Origin: Enterococcus alishanensis | Lineage (GTDB): Bacteria > Bacillota > Bacilli > Lactobacillales > Enterococcaceae | Length of the DNA: 64,000 nucleotides | Direction of reading: 5' to 3' | NCBI RefSeq assembly: GCF_019218635.1 | Contig: NZ_JAHUZB010000001.1 | Span: 186,001 to 250,000 of the forward strand | Shown: piece by piece, positions 45,049 to 55,956 of the stretch | Layout of the letters: each line of letters opens with the position of its first letter | Position numbering within the stretch: position 1 is the stretch's first letter | Position numbers and translations under genes: made by a program | The notes under the pieces: model-generated | What the model saw: only the letters and a program-made list of their open reading frames with translations | What the model was told of the DNA's origin: nothing | Database searches by the model: none

Positions 45049-45719
45049 GCTTGAACCACTGCTTTGTAACCAAGGCCCCGAATGGTTTCAATTGAAAAAT
45101 CTGAATTATTAGCAAAACGATTTCGTAGACGTTTGATATGGACGTCTATCGTTCGTTCATCTGAATCACTGTCCATGCCCCAAATTTCATCCATTAATTG
45201 CTGTCTAGTAAAAATTTTATTGGGATAAGAAAGTAATTTGTATAAAAGTAAAAATTCTTTTTGAGGTAAATTTTCGGTTAAAGTGGGGCTTTCAACTTGA
45301 TAAGTTGCCTGACTCAAAGTTGTTTGTCCGACAGTTAGTTCTTGTTCATGAACAATTTGGGCCCGTCTCAATAAAGCTTCTACTCGCAAAATCATTTCTT
45401 TAACATCAATGGGTTTCACCATATAATCATCTACTCCCAAGTCAAACCCTCTTTTCTTGTCTTCAAAACGGTCCTTAGCGGTAATAAATAAAATTGGTAG
45501 ATCAAATCCGGCTGAACGGAGACTGTCCGCCAATTCATAGCCATCCATATCAGGCATCATAATATCGGAAATAATTAGGTCAATGTGTTGTTTATCTAAA
45601 ATATCTAAAGCTTCTAAACCATTTCTAGCAATTTCAGTAGAAAAATACGCACGTTTTAAAGCTGATTGATAAAGTAAGGCTAAATTTTCGTCATCTTCGA
45701 CAATTAGTAATCGGTTCAT
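45045..45719 (-). CDS. OmpR-family response regulator
   Basis: 224 residues: receiver with D9-D10 pocket and phosphoacceptor D52 (IISDIMMPDMDG), YMVKPI lysine, then the winged helix ending TIDVHIKRLRNRFANNSDFSIETIRGLGYKAV. ATG 45719 is 8 bases after AAGGAGGG. It is divergent from the tandem ABC transporter genes, its probable targets; GAAGTTTG and CAAACTTC form an inverted repeat across the gap (near 45776-45835). Confidence 0.93.
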   Translation of the reverse strand: MNRLLIVEDDENLALLYQSALKRAYFSTEIARNGLEALDILDKQHIDLIISDIMMPDMDGYELADSLRSAGFDLPILFITAKDRFEDKKRGFDLGVDDYMVKPIDVKEMILRVEALLRRAQIVHEQELTVGQTTLSQATYQVESPTLTENLPQKEFLLLYKLLSYPNKIFTRQQLMDEIWGMDSDSDERTIDVHIKRLRNRFANNSDFSIETIRGLGYKAVVQA

Positions 45720-45846
45720 TTGCCAATCCCTCCTTGTTGTTAAATAATAGTACATAGTAACTATGAATTAAAGATGAAGTTTGTTCAACTTGAGTTAACA
45801 AAGGCGTGCTATCTTTGGCAAACTTCAAAAGAAAAGGGATGAAGGC

Positions 45847-48195
45847 ATGTTAGAACTAAAGGATATCAAAAAATATTACCATGTGGGAGATACGACGACA
45901 AAAGCGTTAGACGGCGTCTCAGTATCTTTTCGACGGCAAGAATTTGTTGCCATTTTAGGAGCTTCAGGTTCAGGAAAAACGACGATGTTGAATGTTATCG
46001 GTGGTTTAGATAATTATGATTCAGGGGACATGATTATCGATGGGAAATCCACCAAAACTTTCAAAGAAAGTGACTGGGATGCTTATCGTAATAATTCAAT
46101 TGGCTTTGTTTTCCAAAGCTATAATTTAATTAGTCATTTAGGAATTATTGATAATGTTGAATTAGGAATGACGCTAAGTGGTGTCGCGAAAGAAGAAAAA
46201 CGCCAAAAAGCCGAAGAAGCTTTGACTAGAGTTGGTTTGGCTGACCATATGCATAAGAAACCAAACCAGCTTTCCGGTGGACAAATGCAACGGGTAGCAA
46301 TTGCACGGGCTTTAGCCAATGATCCCGATATTTTATTATGTGATGAGCCAACTGGCGCGTTAGATACAGAAACCAGCGTCCAAATTATGAATTTAATTCA
46401 AGAATTATCGCAAGAAAAATTAGTTATTATGGTTACTCATAATCCTAATTTAGCTAATCAATATGCAGATCGCATCATTGAATTTTCCGATGGTCGGATT
46501 TTAAATGATTCTCATCCCCATAAAGAAAGTGAAAAAAGCGATCAGTTTATTTTGAAAAGAACCAAGATGCGTTTTGTGACGGCGTTGAAATTATCCTTCA
46601 ATAATTTAAAAACGAAAAAAGGTCGGACCTTTCTGACGGCGTTTGCTTCAAGTATTGGGATTATTAGTATCGGGATTGTATTATCTTTGTCCAGTGGTTT
46701 TCAGGCACAAATTGATCGGACCCAAACAGAAACCATGGCAAAATTCCCTATCACTATCTCTCAAGTTGCTACTGATGCTACTGCTAACAGTGACCGAGCA
46801 TTAGGAAGTGAAAAGGGGACATTCCCGAAAAGCCAGACTGTTACTGCCAAAATTAGTGACCAAGATCGTGCTCAACATACCAATAAAATTGATCAAAACT
46901 ATATCGATTACATTGAGAATATTGATCCTAAATTAAGTAATAATATTGGTTATACTCGCTTAGTCGGAATGAATTTATTAGGAAATGTCGGTGGCGAAGT
47001 AAAACCCGTCACTTTTTCGGCAGCAGCTAGCAGTGAAGACAGTGGGGCAGCTATGAGTAGTGCTGTTTCAAGTATGACTGGAGTAGGTGTTTCAACTTTT
47101 CCAACGCAATTAGACAACAAATCAGGTGAGAATTTTTTACAAGATAACTATCGATTGCTAGATGGTAGTTATCCTAAAAATGCTACTGATGTGGTATTAA
47201 TTGTTGATGCTAATAATAATACCAACATCAACTCATTGAAGAATTTAGGATTTGATGTAAAAGATGGCGAAAAAATTGACTTTAGTCAAATTGTTGGCAC
47301 GAGCTTCAAGTTAATCCATAATAATGATTACTATACGGAATTGCCAACTGGAAACTTTATTCCAAACAATGATTATCAAGCAATGTATGACAATGCAAAT
47401 GATGATACTTTGACTATTAGTGGTATTTTACGTGTCAAATCGGATTCTACGATGAATTTATTGGCACCAGGAATTGCTTATAGTGATCAATTAACATCGC
47501 AAATTGTGGAAGAAAATCAAAATTCAGCCATTGTTGAAGCGCAAAAAAATAGTGATACAAGTGTGATGACGAATCAAGCCTTAACTAGTGAACAAAAAGA
47601 TGCTGTTTTAGCACAATTAGGCGGCAGCAGTATTCCATCTAGTATCATGATTTATCCTAATAACTTTAAGAACAAAGAAGAAATTTTGACATACCTAGAT
47701 AACTATAATGACGGTAAGAAAAAAGCAGATAAAATTCTTTATACTGATTTGGCCGGAACCATGACTGAATTAACCGGTGGTTTAATGGATGCAATTACTT
47801 ATGTGCTAGTGGCGTTCGCCGGTATTTCTTTAGTAACCAGCATGATTATGATTGGAATCATCACGTATACTTCAGTGATTGAACGGACGAAGGAAATCGG
47901 AGTCTTAAAAGCATTAGGCGCTCGTAAAAAAGATATTACTCGCGTTTTCGACGCGGAAACTTGTATTTTAGGTGTTGGTTCAGGAATATTAGGAGTGTTA
48001 ATTGCTTGGGGTGCAACCTTCCCAATAAACATTTTACTTTATAATTTAACTGATTTGAAAGATGTAGCCCAGTTAAATCCTGTTCATGCCATCATTTTAA
48101 TTGTGGTATCGACTGTTTTAACTATGTTAGGTGGCCATATTCCAGCCAAAATGGCAGCTAAAAAAGATGCAGCGATAGCATTGCGAGCAGAATAA
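45847..48195 (+). CDS. Fused ABC transporter (ATPase + FtsX permease), copy 1
   Basis: 782 residues. N-terminal ATPase (1-230) with [35 protein letters not shown] and VTHN. A linker follows, then a MacB-type permease: helix about 255-280, a 340-residue extracytoplasmic domain, and three C-terminal helices from about 640 ([43 protein letters not shown]). It resembles enterococcal/streptococcal fused MacB-like exporters. It is probably controlled by the divergent two-component system. The copy at 48524 is nearly the same. Confidence 0.92.
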   Translation: MLELKDIKKYYHVGDTTTKALDGVSVSFRRQEFVAILGASGSGKTTMLNVIGGLDNYDSGDMIIDGKSTKTFKESDWDAYRNNSIGFVFQSYNLISHLGIIDNVELGMTLSGVAKEEKRQKAEEALTRVGLADHMHKKPNQLSGGQMQRVAIARALANDPDILLCDEPTGALDTETSVQIMNLIQELSQEKLVIMVTHNPNLANQYADRIIEFSDGRILNDSHPHKESEKSDQFILKRTKMRFVTALKLSFNNLKTKKGRTFLTAFASSIGIISIGIVLSLSSGFQAQIDRTQTETMAKFPITISQVATDATANSDRALGSEKGTFPKSQTVTAKISDQDRAQHTNKIDQNYIDYIENIDPKLSNNIGYTRLVGMNLLGNVGGEVKPVTFSAAASSEDSGAAMSSAVSSMTGVGVSTFPTQLDNKSGENFLQDNYRLLDGSYPKNATDVVLIVDANNNTNINSLKNLGFDVKDGEKIDFSQIVGTSFKLIHNNDYYTELPTGNFIPNNDYQAMYDNANDDTLTISGILRVKSDSTMNLLAPGIAYSDQLTSQIVEENQNSAIVEAQKNSDTSVMTNQALTSEQKDAVLAQLGGSSIPSSIMIYPNNFKNKEEILTYLDNYNDGKKKADKILYTDLAGTMTELTGGLMDAITYVLVAFAGISLVTSMIMIGIITYTSVIERTKEIGVLKALGARKKDITRVFDAETCILGVGSGILGVLIAWGATFPINILLYNLTDLKDVAQLNPVHAIILIVVSTVLTMLGGHIPAKMAAKKDAAIALRAE

Positions 48196-48207
48196 TTATT
48201 TTCAAGT

Positions 48208-48247
48208 AGCAGATTAGGTTCTTTAGAGAATTTAGTCTGCTTTTTTT
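48208..48247 (+). terminator. Rho-independent terminator after copy 1
   Basis: AGCAGATTA pairs with TAGTCTGCT (one G-U), with an inner GGTTCTTT/AGAGAATT pairing, then seven T. Confidence 0.75.
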
Positions 48248-48523
48248 ATTGTAAATTTTGATGTATTTGTTTATAGAATAATAGCTTTAAAAGGAGGAGT
48301 GTTATTTTTTTTATAAAGATATCAATAAAAAAATGAAACAATCTGATATAAATTTTTATATAGTTATTTTATTTTATTTTTGATAAAATTATCAATCCCT
48401 TTATTTTGTTGACAAAAAGCTTTTTATTACTAATAATGATAGTTATATAGCTCGCGTTTTTTATAATAGTTAGTTATATTAATTGTTTTTTCAAGCTGTT
48501 GAAAAGAGAAAAGGAATGAGAAA
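48248..48523 (+). other. Intergenic region before ABC copy 2, with promoter-like elements
   Basis: AT-rich gap. It holds an orphan AAGGAGGAGTG ribosome site at 48291-48301 followed by a five-codon frame (possible remnant), a 16-base palindrome TTGATAAAATTATCAA at 48380-48395, and TTGACA (48409-48414) with TAATAA (48431-48436) 16 bases on, probably the promoter of copy 2. Confidence 0.55.
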
Positions 48524-50878
48524 ATGTTAGAGTTACACACGATAAAAAAATATTATCACTTAGGCGAAATGACTACAAAAGCATTAGATGGGATTTCAGT
48601 ATCTTTTCGGAGGCAAGAATTTGTTGCCATTTTAGGGCCTTCAGGTTCGGGAAAAACCACGATGTTAAACGTAATTGGCGGGTTGGATAACTATGATTCT
48701 GGCGATATGATTATCGACGGGAAATCCACCAAAACATTTAAAGAAAATGATTGGGATGCTTTTCGTAATAATTCGATTGGTTTTGTTTTCCAAAGCTATA
48801 ATTTAATTAATCATCTAGGGATTATTGACAATGTTGAATTAGGCATGACTTTAAGTGGTGTTGCGAAAGAAGAAAAACGTCAAAAGGCCGAAGAGGCTCT
48901 AAGACGCGTAGGTCTAGCAGATCATATGCATAAGAAACCGAATCAACTTTCTGGTGGACAAATGCAACGGGTAGCGATCGCACGGGCTTTAGCCAATGAC
49001 CCGGATATTTTGCTATGTGATGAACCAACTGGCGCATTAGATACAGAAACCAGCGTTCAAATTATGAACTTGATTCAAGAATTATCACTAGAAAAATTAG
49101 TCATCATGGTGACCCATAATCCTAATTTAGCCCATCAATATGCAGACCGTATCATTGAATTTTCAGACGGACAAATTTTAAACGATTCTCATCCTCATAA
49201 AAAAGTTGAAGAGGGTCATCAGTTTGTTTTAAAGAGAACTAAAATGCGTTTTACAACAGCATTGAAGCTTTCTTTTCATAATTTAAAAACGAAGAAAGGT
49301 CGCACATTTCTGACAGCTTTTGCTTCTAGTATCGGGATAATAAGCATTGGGATTGTATTATCGCTTGCCAGTGGTTTTCAGGTGCAAATTAATCGCACCC
49401 AAACAGAAACTTTGGCGAAATTCCCAATCACAATTTCAAAAACGGTGACTGATCAAAGTGACAATAGTCAACAAGCACTGGGGAGTGAAAAAGGAGACTT
49501 TTCAAAACGCAAGCAAATTACTGCAAAAATCAGTGAACAAGATCGGGTGCAACATACAAACAAAATTGATCAGAACTATCTTGATTACATCAAAAATATC
49601 GATCCAAAACTAAGTAATAATATTGGGTACACTAGAATGGTAGAAATGAATTTATTAGGCAATCTAAAGGATTCTGTGGAACCAGTTAGTTTTTCAACAA
49701 CTATTAACGATGAACAAAATACTAATAGTATGGATTTAGATGGTTTTATTTCTAATATGACTGGTGTCGGCGTGTCTACTTTTCCAACTCAATTAACTAA
49801 AAATACTGGAGATAATTTTTTAAAAGATAATTACCAATTATTAAGTGGAAATTATCCGAAAGCGACGACGGATGTTGTTTTAATAGTCGATGCGAATAAC
49901 AATACGAATCTGAATTCATTGAAAAATATAGGTTTTGAAATTGTTGAAGATCAAGCACTAGATTTCAATCAAATTGTAGGAACAACTTTTAAACTCATTC
50001 ATAATAATGACTACTATACGCAAACCGCAGCAGGTAATTTTGTTCCTAATAATGATTATCAAGCGTTATATGATAACCCGAACAATCGTACGGTGACAAT
50101 TTCAGGTATTTTAAGAGTTAAACCAAATGCCGTGATGAATTTATTAGCACCGGGGATTGCATATAGTAACGAATTAACTACAGAAATTGTAAATGAAAAT
50201 CAGCATTCGGCTATCGTTGATGCACAAAAAAATAGTGAGAGTAGTGTCATTAGTAACCAACCTTTAACGGATGAGCAAAAAGAGACGACGATAACACAAC
50301 TAGGTGGAGATAGTTTACCAGCAAATATAATGGTTTATCCTAACAATTATCAAGACAAAGAAGAAATTTTAAATTACTTAGATGCTTATAACACTGGTAA
50401 ATCGAAAGAAGAGAGAATTCTTTATACTGATTTGGCGGGTACGATGACAGAATTAACAGGTGGCTTAATGAAAGCAATCACTTATGTGTTAATCGCTTTT
50501 GCTGGTATTTCTTTGGTTACTAGTATGATTATGATTGGAATTATAACCTATACGTCGGTAATTGAACGAACGAAAGAAATCGGAGTTTTGAAAGCTTTGG
50601 GGGCTCGTAAAAAAGATATTACCCGTGTTTTTGACGCAGAAACTTGTATATTAGGTCTTAGTTCTGGTATTTTAGGGGTTTTATTTGCTTGGGGGGCAAC
50701 TGTGCCGGTAAATATTTTACTCTATAATTTAACTGATTTGAAAGATGTAGCCCAATTAAATCCAATTCATGCCGTCATTTTAATTGTGGTATCGACTATT
50801 TTAACTATGTTAGGCGGTCACATTCCAGCTAGACTGGCTGCAAAAAAAGATGCGGCGATTGCGTTGCGAGCAGAATGA
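48524..50878 (+). CDS. Fused ABC transporter (ATPase + FtsX permease), copy 2
   Basis: 784 residues, the tandem duplicate of the gene at 45847. The ATPase half is almost identical ([31 protein letters not shown]). The external domain has diverged most (for example residues 300-400). The C-terminal helices and the final [10 protein letters not shown] are the same. It has its own promoter and terminator rather than sharing those of copy 1. It ends in TGA. A duplication with specialisation of the external domain is the simplest reading. Confidence 0.92.
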   Translation: MLELHTIKKYYHLGEMTTKALDGISVSFRRQEFVAILGPSGSGKTTMLNVIGGLDNYDSGDMIIDGKSTKTFKENDWDAFRNNSIGFVFQSYNLINHLGIIDNVELGMTLSGVAKEEKRQKAEEALRRVGLADHMHKKPNQLSGGQMQRVAIARALANDPDILLCDEPTGALDTETSVQIMNLIQELSLEKLVIMVTHNPNLAHQYADRIIEFSDGQILNDSHPHKKVEEGHQFVLKRTKMRFTTALKLSFHNLKTKKGRTFLTAFASSIGIISIGIVLSLASGFQVQINRTQTETLAKFPITISKTVTDQSDNSQQALGSEKGDFSKRKQITAKISEQDRVQHTNKIDQNYLDYIKNIDPKLSNNIGYTRMVEMNLLGNLKDSVEPVSFSTTINDEQNTNSMDLDGFISNMTGVGVSTFPTQLTKNTGDNFLKDNYQLLSGNYPKATTDVVLIVDANNNTNLNSLKNIGFEIVEDQALDFNQIVGTTFKLIHNNDYYTQTAAGNFVPNNDYQALYDNPNNRTVTISGILRVKPNAVMNLLAPGIAYSNELTTEIVNENQHSAIVDAQKNSESSVISNQPLTDEQKETTITQLGGDSLPANIMVYPNNYQDKEEILNYLDAYNTGKSKEERILYTDLAGTMTELTGGLMKAITYVLIAFAGISLVTSMIMIGIITYTSVIERTKEIGVLKALGARKKDITRVFDAETCILGLSSGILGVLFAWGATVPVNILLYNLTDLKDVAQLNPIHAVILIVVSTILTMLGGHIPARLAAKKDAAIALRAE

Positions 50879-50880
50879 AG

Positions 50881-50914
50881 AAAAAAGGAAATCCAAGTCG
50901 GATTTCCTTTTTTT
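50881..50914. terminator. Bidirectional terminator
   Basis: AAAAAAGGAAATCC pairs with GGATTTCCTTTTTT, between convergent genes. Confidence 0.85.
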
Positions 50915-51527
50915 AATCATCTTGTTCGGTGGTTAAAACATCACCAGATTGTGCATTAATTTTTACTTCATTTTCCATCTGGCCTTCTTTAAGTTTGACT
51001 TCCCAAAAAACAACGCCATCGTCTTTATCTAATTTAATTTCATCAACAGTTCCACTTACGGCATTACTGGCAATGCTAGCTGCTTCGTCAGCGGTAATGA
51101 TATTTGAAACATCAATAGCATCTTGTTGACGATCTAAATCATTTTGTTCATCCCGATCAACCTGCTCTGTTTGTTGTGAGATAATTTCTTTTGAAGTTGC
51201 ATCAAAACGAATTTCAAATTCTTCAGTATTATTTCGACCAGATACTTGATAAATCGGTTTGCCCAGACTCATTTCTAATTCGATTTGAGTAATGTCACTG
51301 TCAGGATAATTTTCATTATACAGGTCAATCGCTTCTTGTGTTGTCATAGGTAAATTTGACAGTGGGGTATTTCCTTGACTATCAGTGCTACTAGTATTAT
51401 CGCCAGAGCTAGCAACTGTACTACTTGACGGGCTGGCTGGTGTCGCATTGTCGTTATTATTTTGATTCGAACAAGCAACGAAAAATAAACTGCTTAAAGC
51501 AATCAAAAATACGGGTGTTTTTTTCAT
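50913..51527 (-). CDS. PepSY-domain lipoprotein
   Basis: 204 residues. A signal peptide with lipobox (LFFVACS, Cys19) marks a lipoprotein, followed by a Ser/Thr/Asn-rich linker (20-58). Then come two PepSY-like repeats: TTQEAIDLYNENYPDSDITQIELEM ... and ITADEAASIASNAVSGTVDEIKLDKDDGVVFWEVKLK. PepSY proteins often inhibit proteases or sense envelope state. ATG 51527 follows AGGAGG. It lies next to the ABC genes but on the other strand. Confidence 0.88.
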   Translation of the reverse strand: MKKTPVFLIALSSLFFVACSNQNNNDNATPASPSSSTVASSGDNTSSTDSQGNTPLSNLPMTTQEAIDLYNENYPDSDITQIELEMSLGKPIYQVSGRNNTEEFEIRFDATSKEIISQQTEQVDRDEQNDLDRQQDAIDVSNIITADEAASIASNAVSGTVDEIKLDKDDGVVFWEVKLKEGQMENEVKINAQSGDVLTTEQDD

Positions 51528-51669
51528 AAAATCCCTCCTTTGTCATATTTTAACAAATTAACCACTATTTAACATGAAAATAAATCGTTTTTATCATTTA
51601 GTCTTTTCACTAGCAGAAAAATAAGAATAAAGGTATAGTTAACTTAAATAGTAAAAGGGGGCAAAAATA

Positions 51670-52500
51670 TTGGAAACATATCAATTACGAGATGGTTTAA
51701 TTATTCCAAAAGTTGGCTTTGGCACTTACAAGTTAAATGGTTTAGGTGGGGTCAACACAATGGTGCAAGCTTTAAGTAATGGCTATCGTTTATTAGACTC
51801 TGCTTTTAATTATGAAAATGAAGGTGCAGTCGGTGAAGCAATTCGTCGTTCAGAAGTACCCCGCAGCGAAATTATTGTCACTTCAAAATTACCAGGGCGT
51901 CATCAAACCCATGATGCGGCTATTCAGACCATTCAAGAATCACTTTTGCGGGCTGGATTAGATTACTATGATTTATACTTAATTCATTGGCCAAATCCAC
52001 TGGAAGATCATTATGTGGAAGCTTGGCAAGCTTTGATTGAAGCACAAAAATTTGGTTTGATTCGCTCGATTGGTGTTTGTAACTTTTTACCAGAGCATCT
52101 AGATCGTTTAGAAAAAGAAACTGGTGTGTTACCTGTAATTAACCAAGTGGAATTACATCCCCATTTTAATCAGGCCGAACAACGGGCTTATAATCAGTCT
52201 AAAGGTATATTAACGCAAGACTGGAGTCCTTTAGGAAGGGCTAGTGAAATTTTAAATAATCCGATTATTAGCGAGATTGCAGAAAAATATGCTAAAAATG
52301 TTGGTCAAGTTATTTTACGCTGGGAAGTACAATTAGGTACAGCACCAATTCCTAAAGCATCGTCAAAAGTTCGTCAGTTAGGAAATATTGATATTTTTGA
52401 TTTTGCATTGACTGAAGCAGAAATGGAAAAAATTAATCAATTAAGTAAGCCAGACGGGCGCTTAAAGAATCAAGATCCAAGTACCTATCAAGAATTTTAA
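51670..52500 (+). CDS. Aldo/keto reductase
   Basis: 276 residues, NADPH-dependent reductase of aldehydes and ketones. The catalytic tetrad is complete: D43, Y48 (LLDSAFNYENEG), K73 (TSKLPG) and H106 (LIHWPNP). The C terminus binds cofactor (IPKASSKVRQLGNIDIFDF). The start is TTG at 51670, after AGGGGGC. Likely a detoxification or diketogulonate-reductase-type enzyme; the substrate is not known. Confidence 0.92.
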   Translation: METYQLRDGLIIPKVGFGTYKLNGLGGVNTMVQALSNGYRLLDSAFNYENEGAVGEAIRRSEVPRSEIIVTSKLPGRHQTHDAAIQTIQESLLRAGLDYYDLYLIHWPNPLEDHYVEAWQALIEAQKFGLIRSIGVCNFLPEHLDRLEKETGVLPVINQVELHPHFNQAEQRAYNQSKGILTQDWSPLGRASEILNNPIISEIAEKYAKNVGQVILRWEVQLGTAPIPKASSKVRQLGNIDIFDFALTEAEMEKINQLSKPDGRLKNQDPSTYQEF

Positions 52501-52503
52501 AAG

Positions 52504-52592
52504 AAAAAGATGCGTCCAAAATGAATCGACCTCCAAAAATTAGATCAGGAATCTACTTTTTAGAGGTCGTTACAATATGGGCGTATCTTTTT
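52504..52592. terminator. Compound bidirectional terminator hairpin
   Basis: Outer arms AAAAAGATGCG and CGTATCTTTTT (one G-U), a second helix CGACCTC / GAGGTCG and an inner AGAT/ATCT helix. Built like the one at 6791-6875. Confidence 0.75.
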
Positions 52593-53788
52593 TAAGTAAA
52601 AATAAGATTAAGCATTGAAATTAAGAAAAATAGTAAAACAATGACAGCACAGACTATCAAATGTCGGCGTTTGTTCATTAAAATAATCGCAGCAAATTCT
52701 CGTAAAAAAGCATTTGGTAAATAGTATTTTGCCGTTTTGGCTCCAATACCATCAGCTTTTAGACCAACTTGATCAGCAAACATCGCACCTCTAAAAATAT
52801 GAAAATTATTTGAAGTAAAAATCACTTGGTAACCAGCAGGAGTTAGACGATCCATTAATTTTTTACTAAATAGCATATTTTCGTACGTATTAGTGGAGGT
52901 CGCTTCCAATAAAATATCCTCTGATGGTATACCTTGCTCTACTGCATAGTTTTTCATTGCTTCGGCTTCTGAGATTTTTTCATCACTGCCTTTCCCACCT
53001 GACATTAGTAAAATGGGCGTGCGTTTTGCTTTTGCAAATTGTTGATGGTAAAAAGCAATGCCCCGATTGATACGACTCGCCAAAATAGGAGAAACTTTTT
53101 CACCATCAATTAGGCCGGCACCCAAAACAATCAGATAATCTTGATTGAATTTTGGCTGATTTAATTGATAGATAAGTGAAATAAGCAAAAAGTTCCAGAA
53201 AATTAAAAAGAAATAGACCAGAATTGTGCTGGGAATTGATAACAGAATTAAGGCCCACTGGGGTAAAATTTCTGGTCCGATTTGCTGAATAACCAACCAA
53301 GCAATTAAAGCAACGGCTAAAATTAAAGTCAGTAAATTAGCAATTGAATGAGATTCTTTTTTTAAAACAATGTAGCTATTGCCAATCAGAAAAATAATTA
53401 GTGCATAAAGACCAAAAAGTAGAACGAATAAAAATATAATTCCTAAGATTCCTAACAGACCAATCGTAATATAAGATTGGCCTAAAAAGCTGATGGCGAC
53501 TAGATAAGTGGCAAAAACCACTAAAAATAAAGTGAACAACCAGCCGTTTCGCAAGCGAGGTTTATCTCGCTGATAAAAATAATAAAACAAACCAAAAAAC
53601 AAAGCTGGGATAATCAAATAAAAACTGTGATTTAAGATTTCTATTAAGACTAAATACAATAAGAAATAAGCACCGCTAAAAAGCCATAAAGATTTTCTGC
53701 TTTTGTCTTTTTTTCTCAGCCAAATAAAATAACCAATTAATAAGATCAGATAAATACTGCCAATCGTAATTTCACCAATAACTCCCAT
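52592..53788 (-). CDS. YdcF/ElyC family (DUF218) membrane protein
   Basis: 398 residues: about seven helices in the N-terminal half (1-215), then a cytoplasmic or external DUF218 domain with YLIVLGAGLIDGEKVSPIL, PILLMSGGKGSDEKISEA, EDILLEATSTNTYENMLFSK and IFTSNNFHIFRGAMFA. The fold is like SanA/ElyC, linked to cell envelope barrier functions. The substrate is unknown. ATG 53788 follows GAGGTGATGTT. Confidence 0.87.
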   Translation of the reverse strand: MGVIGEITIGSIYLILLIGYFIWLRKKDKSRKSLWLFSGAYFLLYLVLIEILNHSFYLIIPALFFGLFYYFYQRDKPRLRNGWLFTLFLVVFATYLVAISFLGQSYITIGLLGILGIIFLFVLLFGLYALIIFLIGNSYIVLKKESHSIANLLTLILAVALIAWLVIQQIGPEILPQWALILLSIPSTILVYFFLIFWNFLLISLIYQLNQPKFNQDYLIVLGAGLIDGEKVSPILASRINRGIAFYHQQFAKAKRTPILLMSGGKGSDEKISEAEAMKNYAVEQGIPSEDILLEATSTNTYENMLFSKKLMDRLTPAGYQVIFTSNNFHIFRGAMFADQVGLKADGIGAKTAKYYLPNAFLREFAAIILMNKRRHLIVCAVIVLLFFLISMLNLIFT

Positions 53789-53898
53789 AACATCACCTCA
53801 AATTTAGTATAACAAAAACTAGCGAAACTGTGAAAGCCGGACAATCGATTGGCTTTTTAAAAATAGAATGGGTAGAATATTTGTGAGGAGGGATGATC

Positions 53899-54381
53899 GT
53901 GACAAAAATAAAAGGAGTAGACAAAGTAGTCTTACCAGAAATAACCGTACTAGGTAAAGAAGGTATTGGTTTAAGCAGCGCAGCAACTTCTTGGGTAGCA
54001 CCTCTGTGGGATGAAATGAATCAGCATTTTGACGAAGTTATTCCATTTATAGATGCTACAGAAATTGAAAACTTACATTTATGGGGTTTAATGAGTGACC
54101 AACAAAATTGGTTGGCGCCTTGGGGAGAAACTGGTCGTTATTTGGCCGGCGTACAAGTGAAGCCAGGGACAATTGCACCAGAAGGTTGGAGTGTTTGGGT
54201 ATTGCCCGCACAAACATATTTAACCCTAAAGACCGATGGAGAAAAAATTGATCGAGCAACAGAAATTATGCTGGAGCAAGTGCTACCTTTAGAAAAAGTA
54301 ACTTTAGCAGGAGCAGTTCAAGAACATTATTTACCAAATTTTGCAGAAGGCGAAGTGGCCTTGTATTTTCCAGTTCAATAA
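53899..54381 (+). CDS. GyrI-like/AraC effector-binding domain protein
   Basis: About 160 residues, a stand-alone small-molecule-binding domain. KIKGVDKVVLPEITVLGKEGIGLS and WGLMSDQQNWLAPWGETGRYLAGVQV, PEGWSVWVLPAQTYLTLKTDGEK are typical of the GyrI-like superfamily. The ligand is unknown. AGGAGG at 53886-53891 suits GTG 53899 (7 bases) better than the ATG at 53893 (1 base). Confidence 0.82.
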   Translation: MTKIKGVDKVVLPEITVLGKEGIGLSSAATSWVAPLWDEMNQHFDEVIPFIDATEIENLHLWGLMSDQQNWLAPWGETGRYLAGVQVKPGTIAPEGWSVWVLPAQTYLTLKTDGEKIDRATEIMLEQVLPLEKVTLAGAVQEHYLPNFAEGEVALYFPVQ

Positions 54382-54431
54382 AAAAAGACTTTAGATACCA
54401 GAAGAAACATTCTGAGGTCTAAAGTCTTTTT
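54382..54431. terminator. Compound bidirectional terminator hairpin
   Basis: AAAAAGACTTTAGA pairs with TCTAAAGTCTTTTT, enclosing a short CAGAA/TTCTG helix. Confidence 0.85.
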
Positions 54432-54432
54432 G

Positions 54433-55716
54433 CTATTTGAAAAAAGCCAGAATCTTGTTCCAAGTTAAAATAAAAATGTTCTCTTTGGCAACTGCTTGAG
54501 TAGTTAGAATATCAGCAGTTGGCGTTTCTGGTTCAACTAAATAACCTAAAGTATCTTGGGCCAAACTAATTTCAGCTGTCCCGATTGTTTCATCTTTACT
54601 AACTGGTGCAGTTAAAGATTGGTTTGTTAGTTTTTCATTATCGTAATTCATATTAATTGTTAAATCATTGATATCCATATCATTGCGTACCCAAAGTTGG
54701 ACTTGACCGCTCAATGTTAAATTAACTTCTTTAGCTTTGCCGTCAATCACATTAAGGGAATTTTCTGGTAAACTCATTTGGCTCGTATCAATTGTTTCAA
54801 TCCGCCAATTATCAAGAGCATAGTTCATTAATTTAGCTGTTTCAACAAAACGAGCAGAGGAATCATTTTCTTCATTGGTGGCATTTAAGATGACCGTAAT
54901 CACACGACGACCATCACGAGTAATGGTGCCAGCAAAACAAGCACCCGCCAAATCAGTTGTGCCGGTTTTTAAGCCATCGACACCTTCCATATAATGATCT
55001 TGTCCCGGCAACAATTCATTCCAAGTTTCGATTGCAGTAGGAGTAGAAGTGTTGGCACCAAAAGTCATTTCGGTGATGCTAGTAGTTTGTAAAACTTCAG
55101 GATAATCAGTCACTAATTTTTGAGCGACGATTGCCACATCTCGTGCAGACATTAAGTTTTCATCATCATCGGCGGTTCCAGGATAACGATTATCGCCAGA
55201 AAAAGATACTGGTAAGCCAGAAGCTGTAACAATTTTTGCATCGGTGATGCCCCAAGTCGTTAATCGTTCCCGCATCTGATTGACAAATTGTGGTTCATTG
55301 CCGCTAATTAATTCAGCTAAGGCAACGGCGCATGCATTGCCAGATTCTATCAACATCCCATCGAATAAATCCTTTACTGTATACGTATCGGTCGTATTTA
55401 ATGGCACATTGGAAAGACCAGCTACTGTACTTAAATCAGCAGCGTAGGTTGAGATAGGTACAGGTGTTTCCCAAGTGATTTGATTATTTTTAACTGCTTC
55501 TAAAACCAAGTAAGCTGATAAAATTTTTGTAACTGAAGCAATTCCCAAGGGTGTGTCACCATTTTGGTTAAAGAGAATTTTGCCTGATTCAGCATCAATT
55601 GCGTAACCTGCATTGGCTTCGACAGAGAAATCATCGGCGTGAGCAGGTGTCGCAAAAATAAATGAAAGCGCTAAAACAATAGGCAGTAAAGCCAATATTT
55701 TTTTCTTGATAGACAT
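54433..55716 (-). CDS. dacA: D-alanyl-D-alanine carboxypeptidase (PBP5/DacA type)
   Basis: 427 residues. The signal peptide is cleaved after about A27 (ATPAHA). The S11 peptidase active site is complete: SVTK (S61, K64), SGN (S125-N127) and KTG in VDGLKTGTTD. After the catalytic domain comes the PBP5 C-terminal beta domain (about 285-395) and an end helix (FILTWNKILAFFK) that anchors the enzyme to the membrane. It trims the terminal D-Ala of peptidoglycan stem peptides. ATG 55716 follows AAGGAGTC; the open frame runs further upstream but without a site. Confidence 0.94.
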   Translation of the reverse strand: MSIKKKILALLPIVLALSFIFATPAHADDFSVEANAGYAIDAESGKILFNQNGDTPLGIASVTKILSAYLVLEAVKNNQITWETPVPISTYAADLSTVAGLSNVPLNTTDTYTVKDLFDGMLIESGNACAVALAELISGNEPQFVNQMRERLTTWGITDAKIVTASGLPVSFSGDNRYPGTADDDENLMSARDVAIVAQKLVTDYPEVLQTTSITEMTFGANTSTPTAIETWNELLPGQDHYMEGVDGLKTGTTDLAGACFAGTITRDGRRVITVILNATNEENDSSARFVETAKLMNYALDNWRIETIDTSQMSLPENSLNVIDGKAKEVNLTLSGQVQLWVRNDMDINDLTINMNYDNEKLTNQSLTAPVSKDETIGTAEISLAQDTLGYLVEPETPTADILTTQAVAKENIFILTWNKILAFFK

Positions 55717-55877
55717 GCTTGACTCCTTTTTCAAATAAAAATAATAGATTGTTTTGAAAATTAAGTTTGACTTATTATTAAGCAAGGTATCATTTGAATA
55801 AGCTTAATAATAAAGAAAGCAAACAGTAATTTTTCATGAATTATCCAAGTCTACCAAAAATTATTCGTGACGACAAG

Positions 55878-55917
55878 GAAAAATCAGCTTCCTGTTTTAT
55901 TCTAACGGAAGCTGATT
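55878..55917 (-). terminator. Terminator of the YdjGHI-like operon
   Basis: AATCAGCTTCC (55882-55892) pairs with GGAAGCTGATT (55907-55917); on the minus strand T-rich sequence follows. It lies upstream of dacA in the same direction, separating the two units. Confidence 0.75.
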
Positions 55918-55956
55918 ATTAAATATAGCAGATTATCAAATTCTTAAAGCCTTGTT

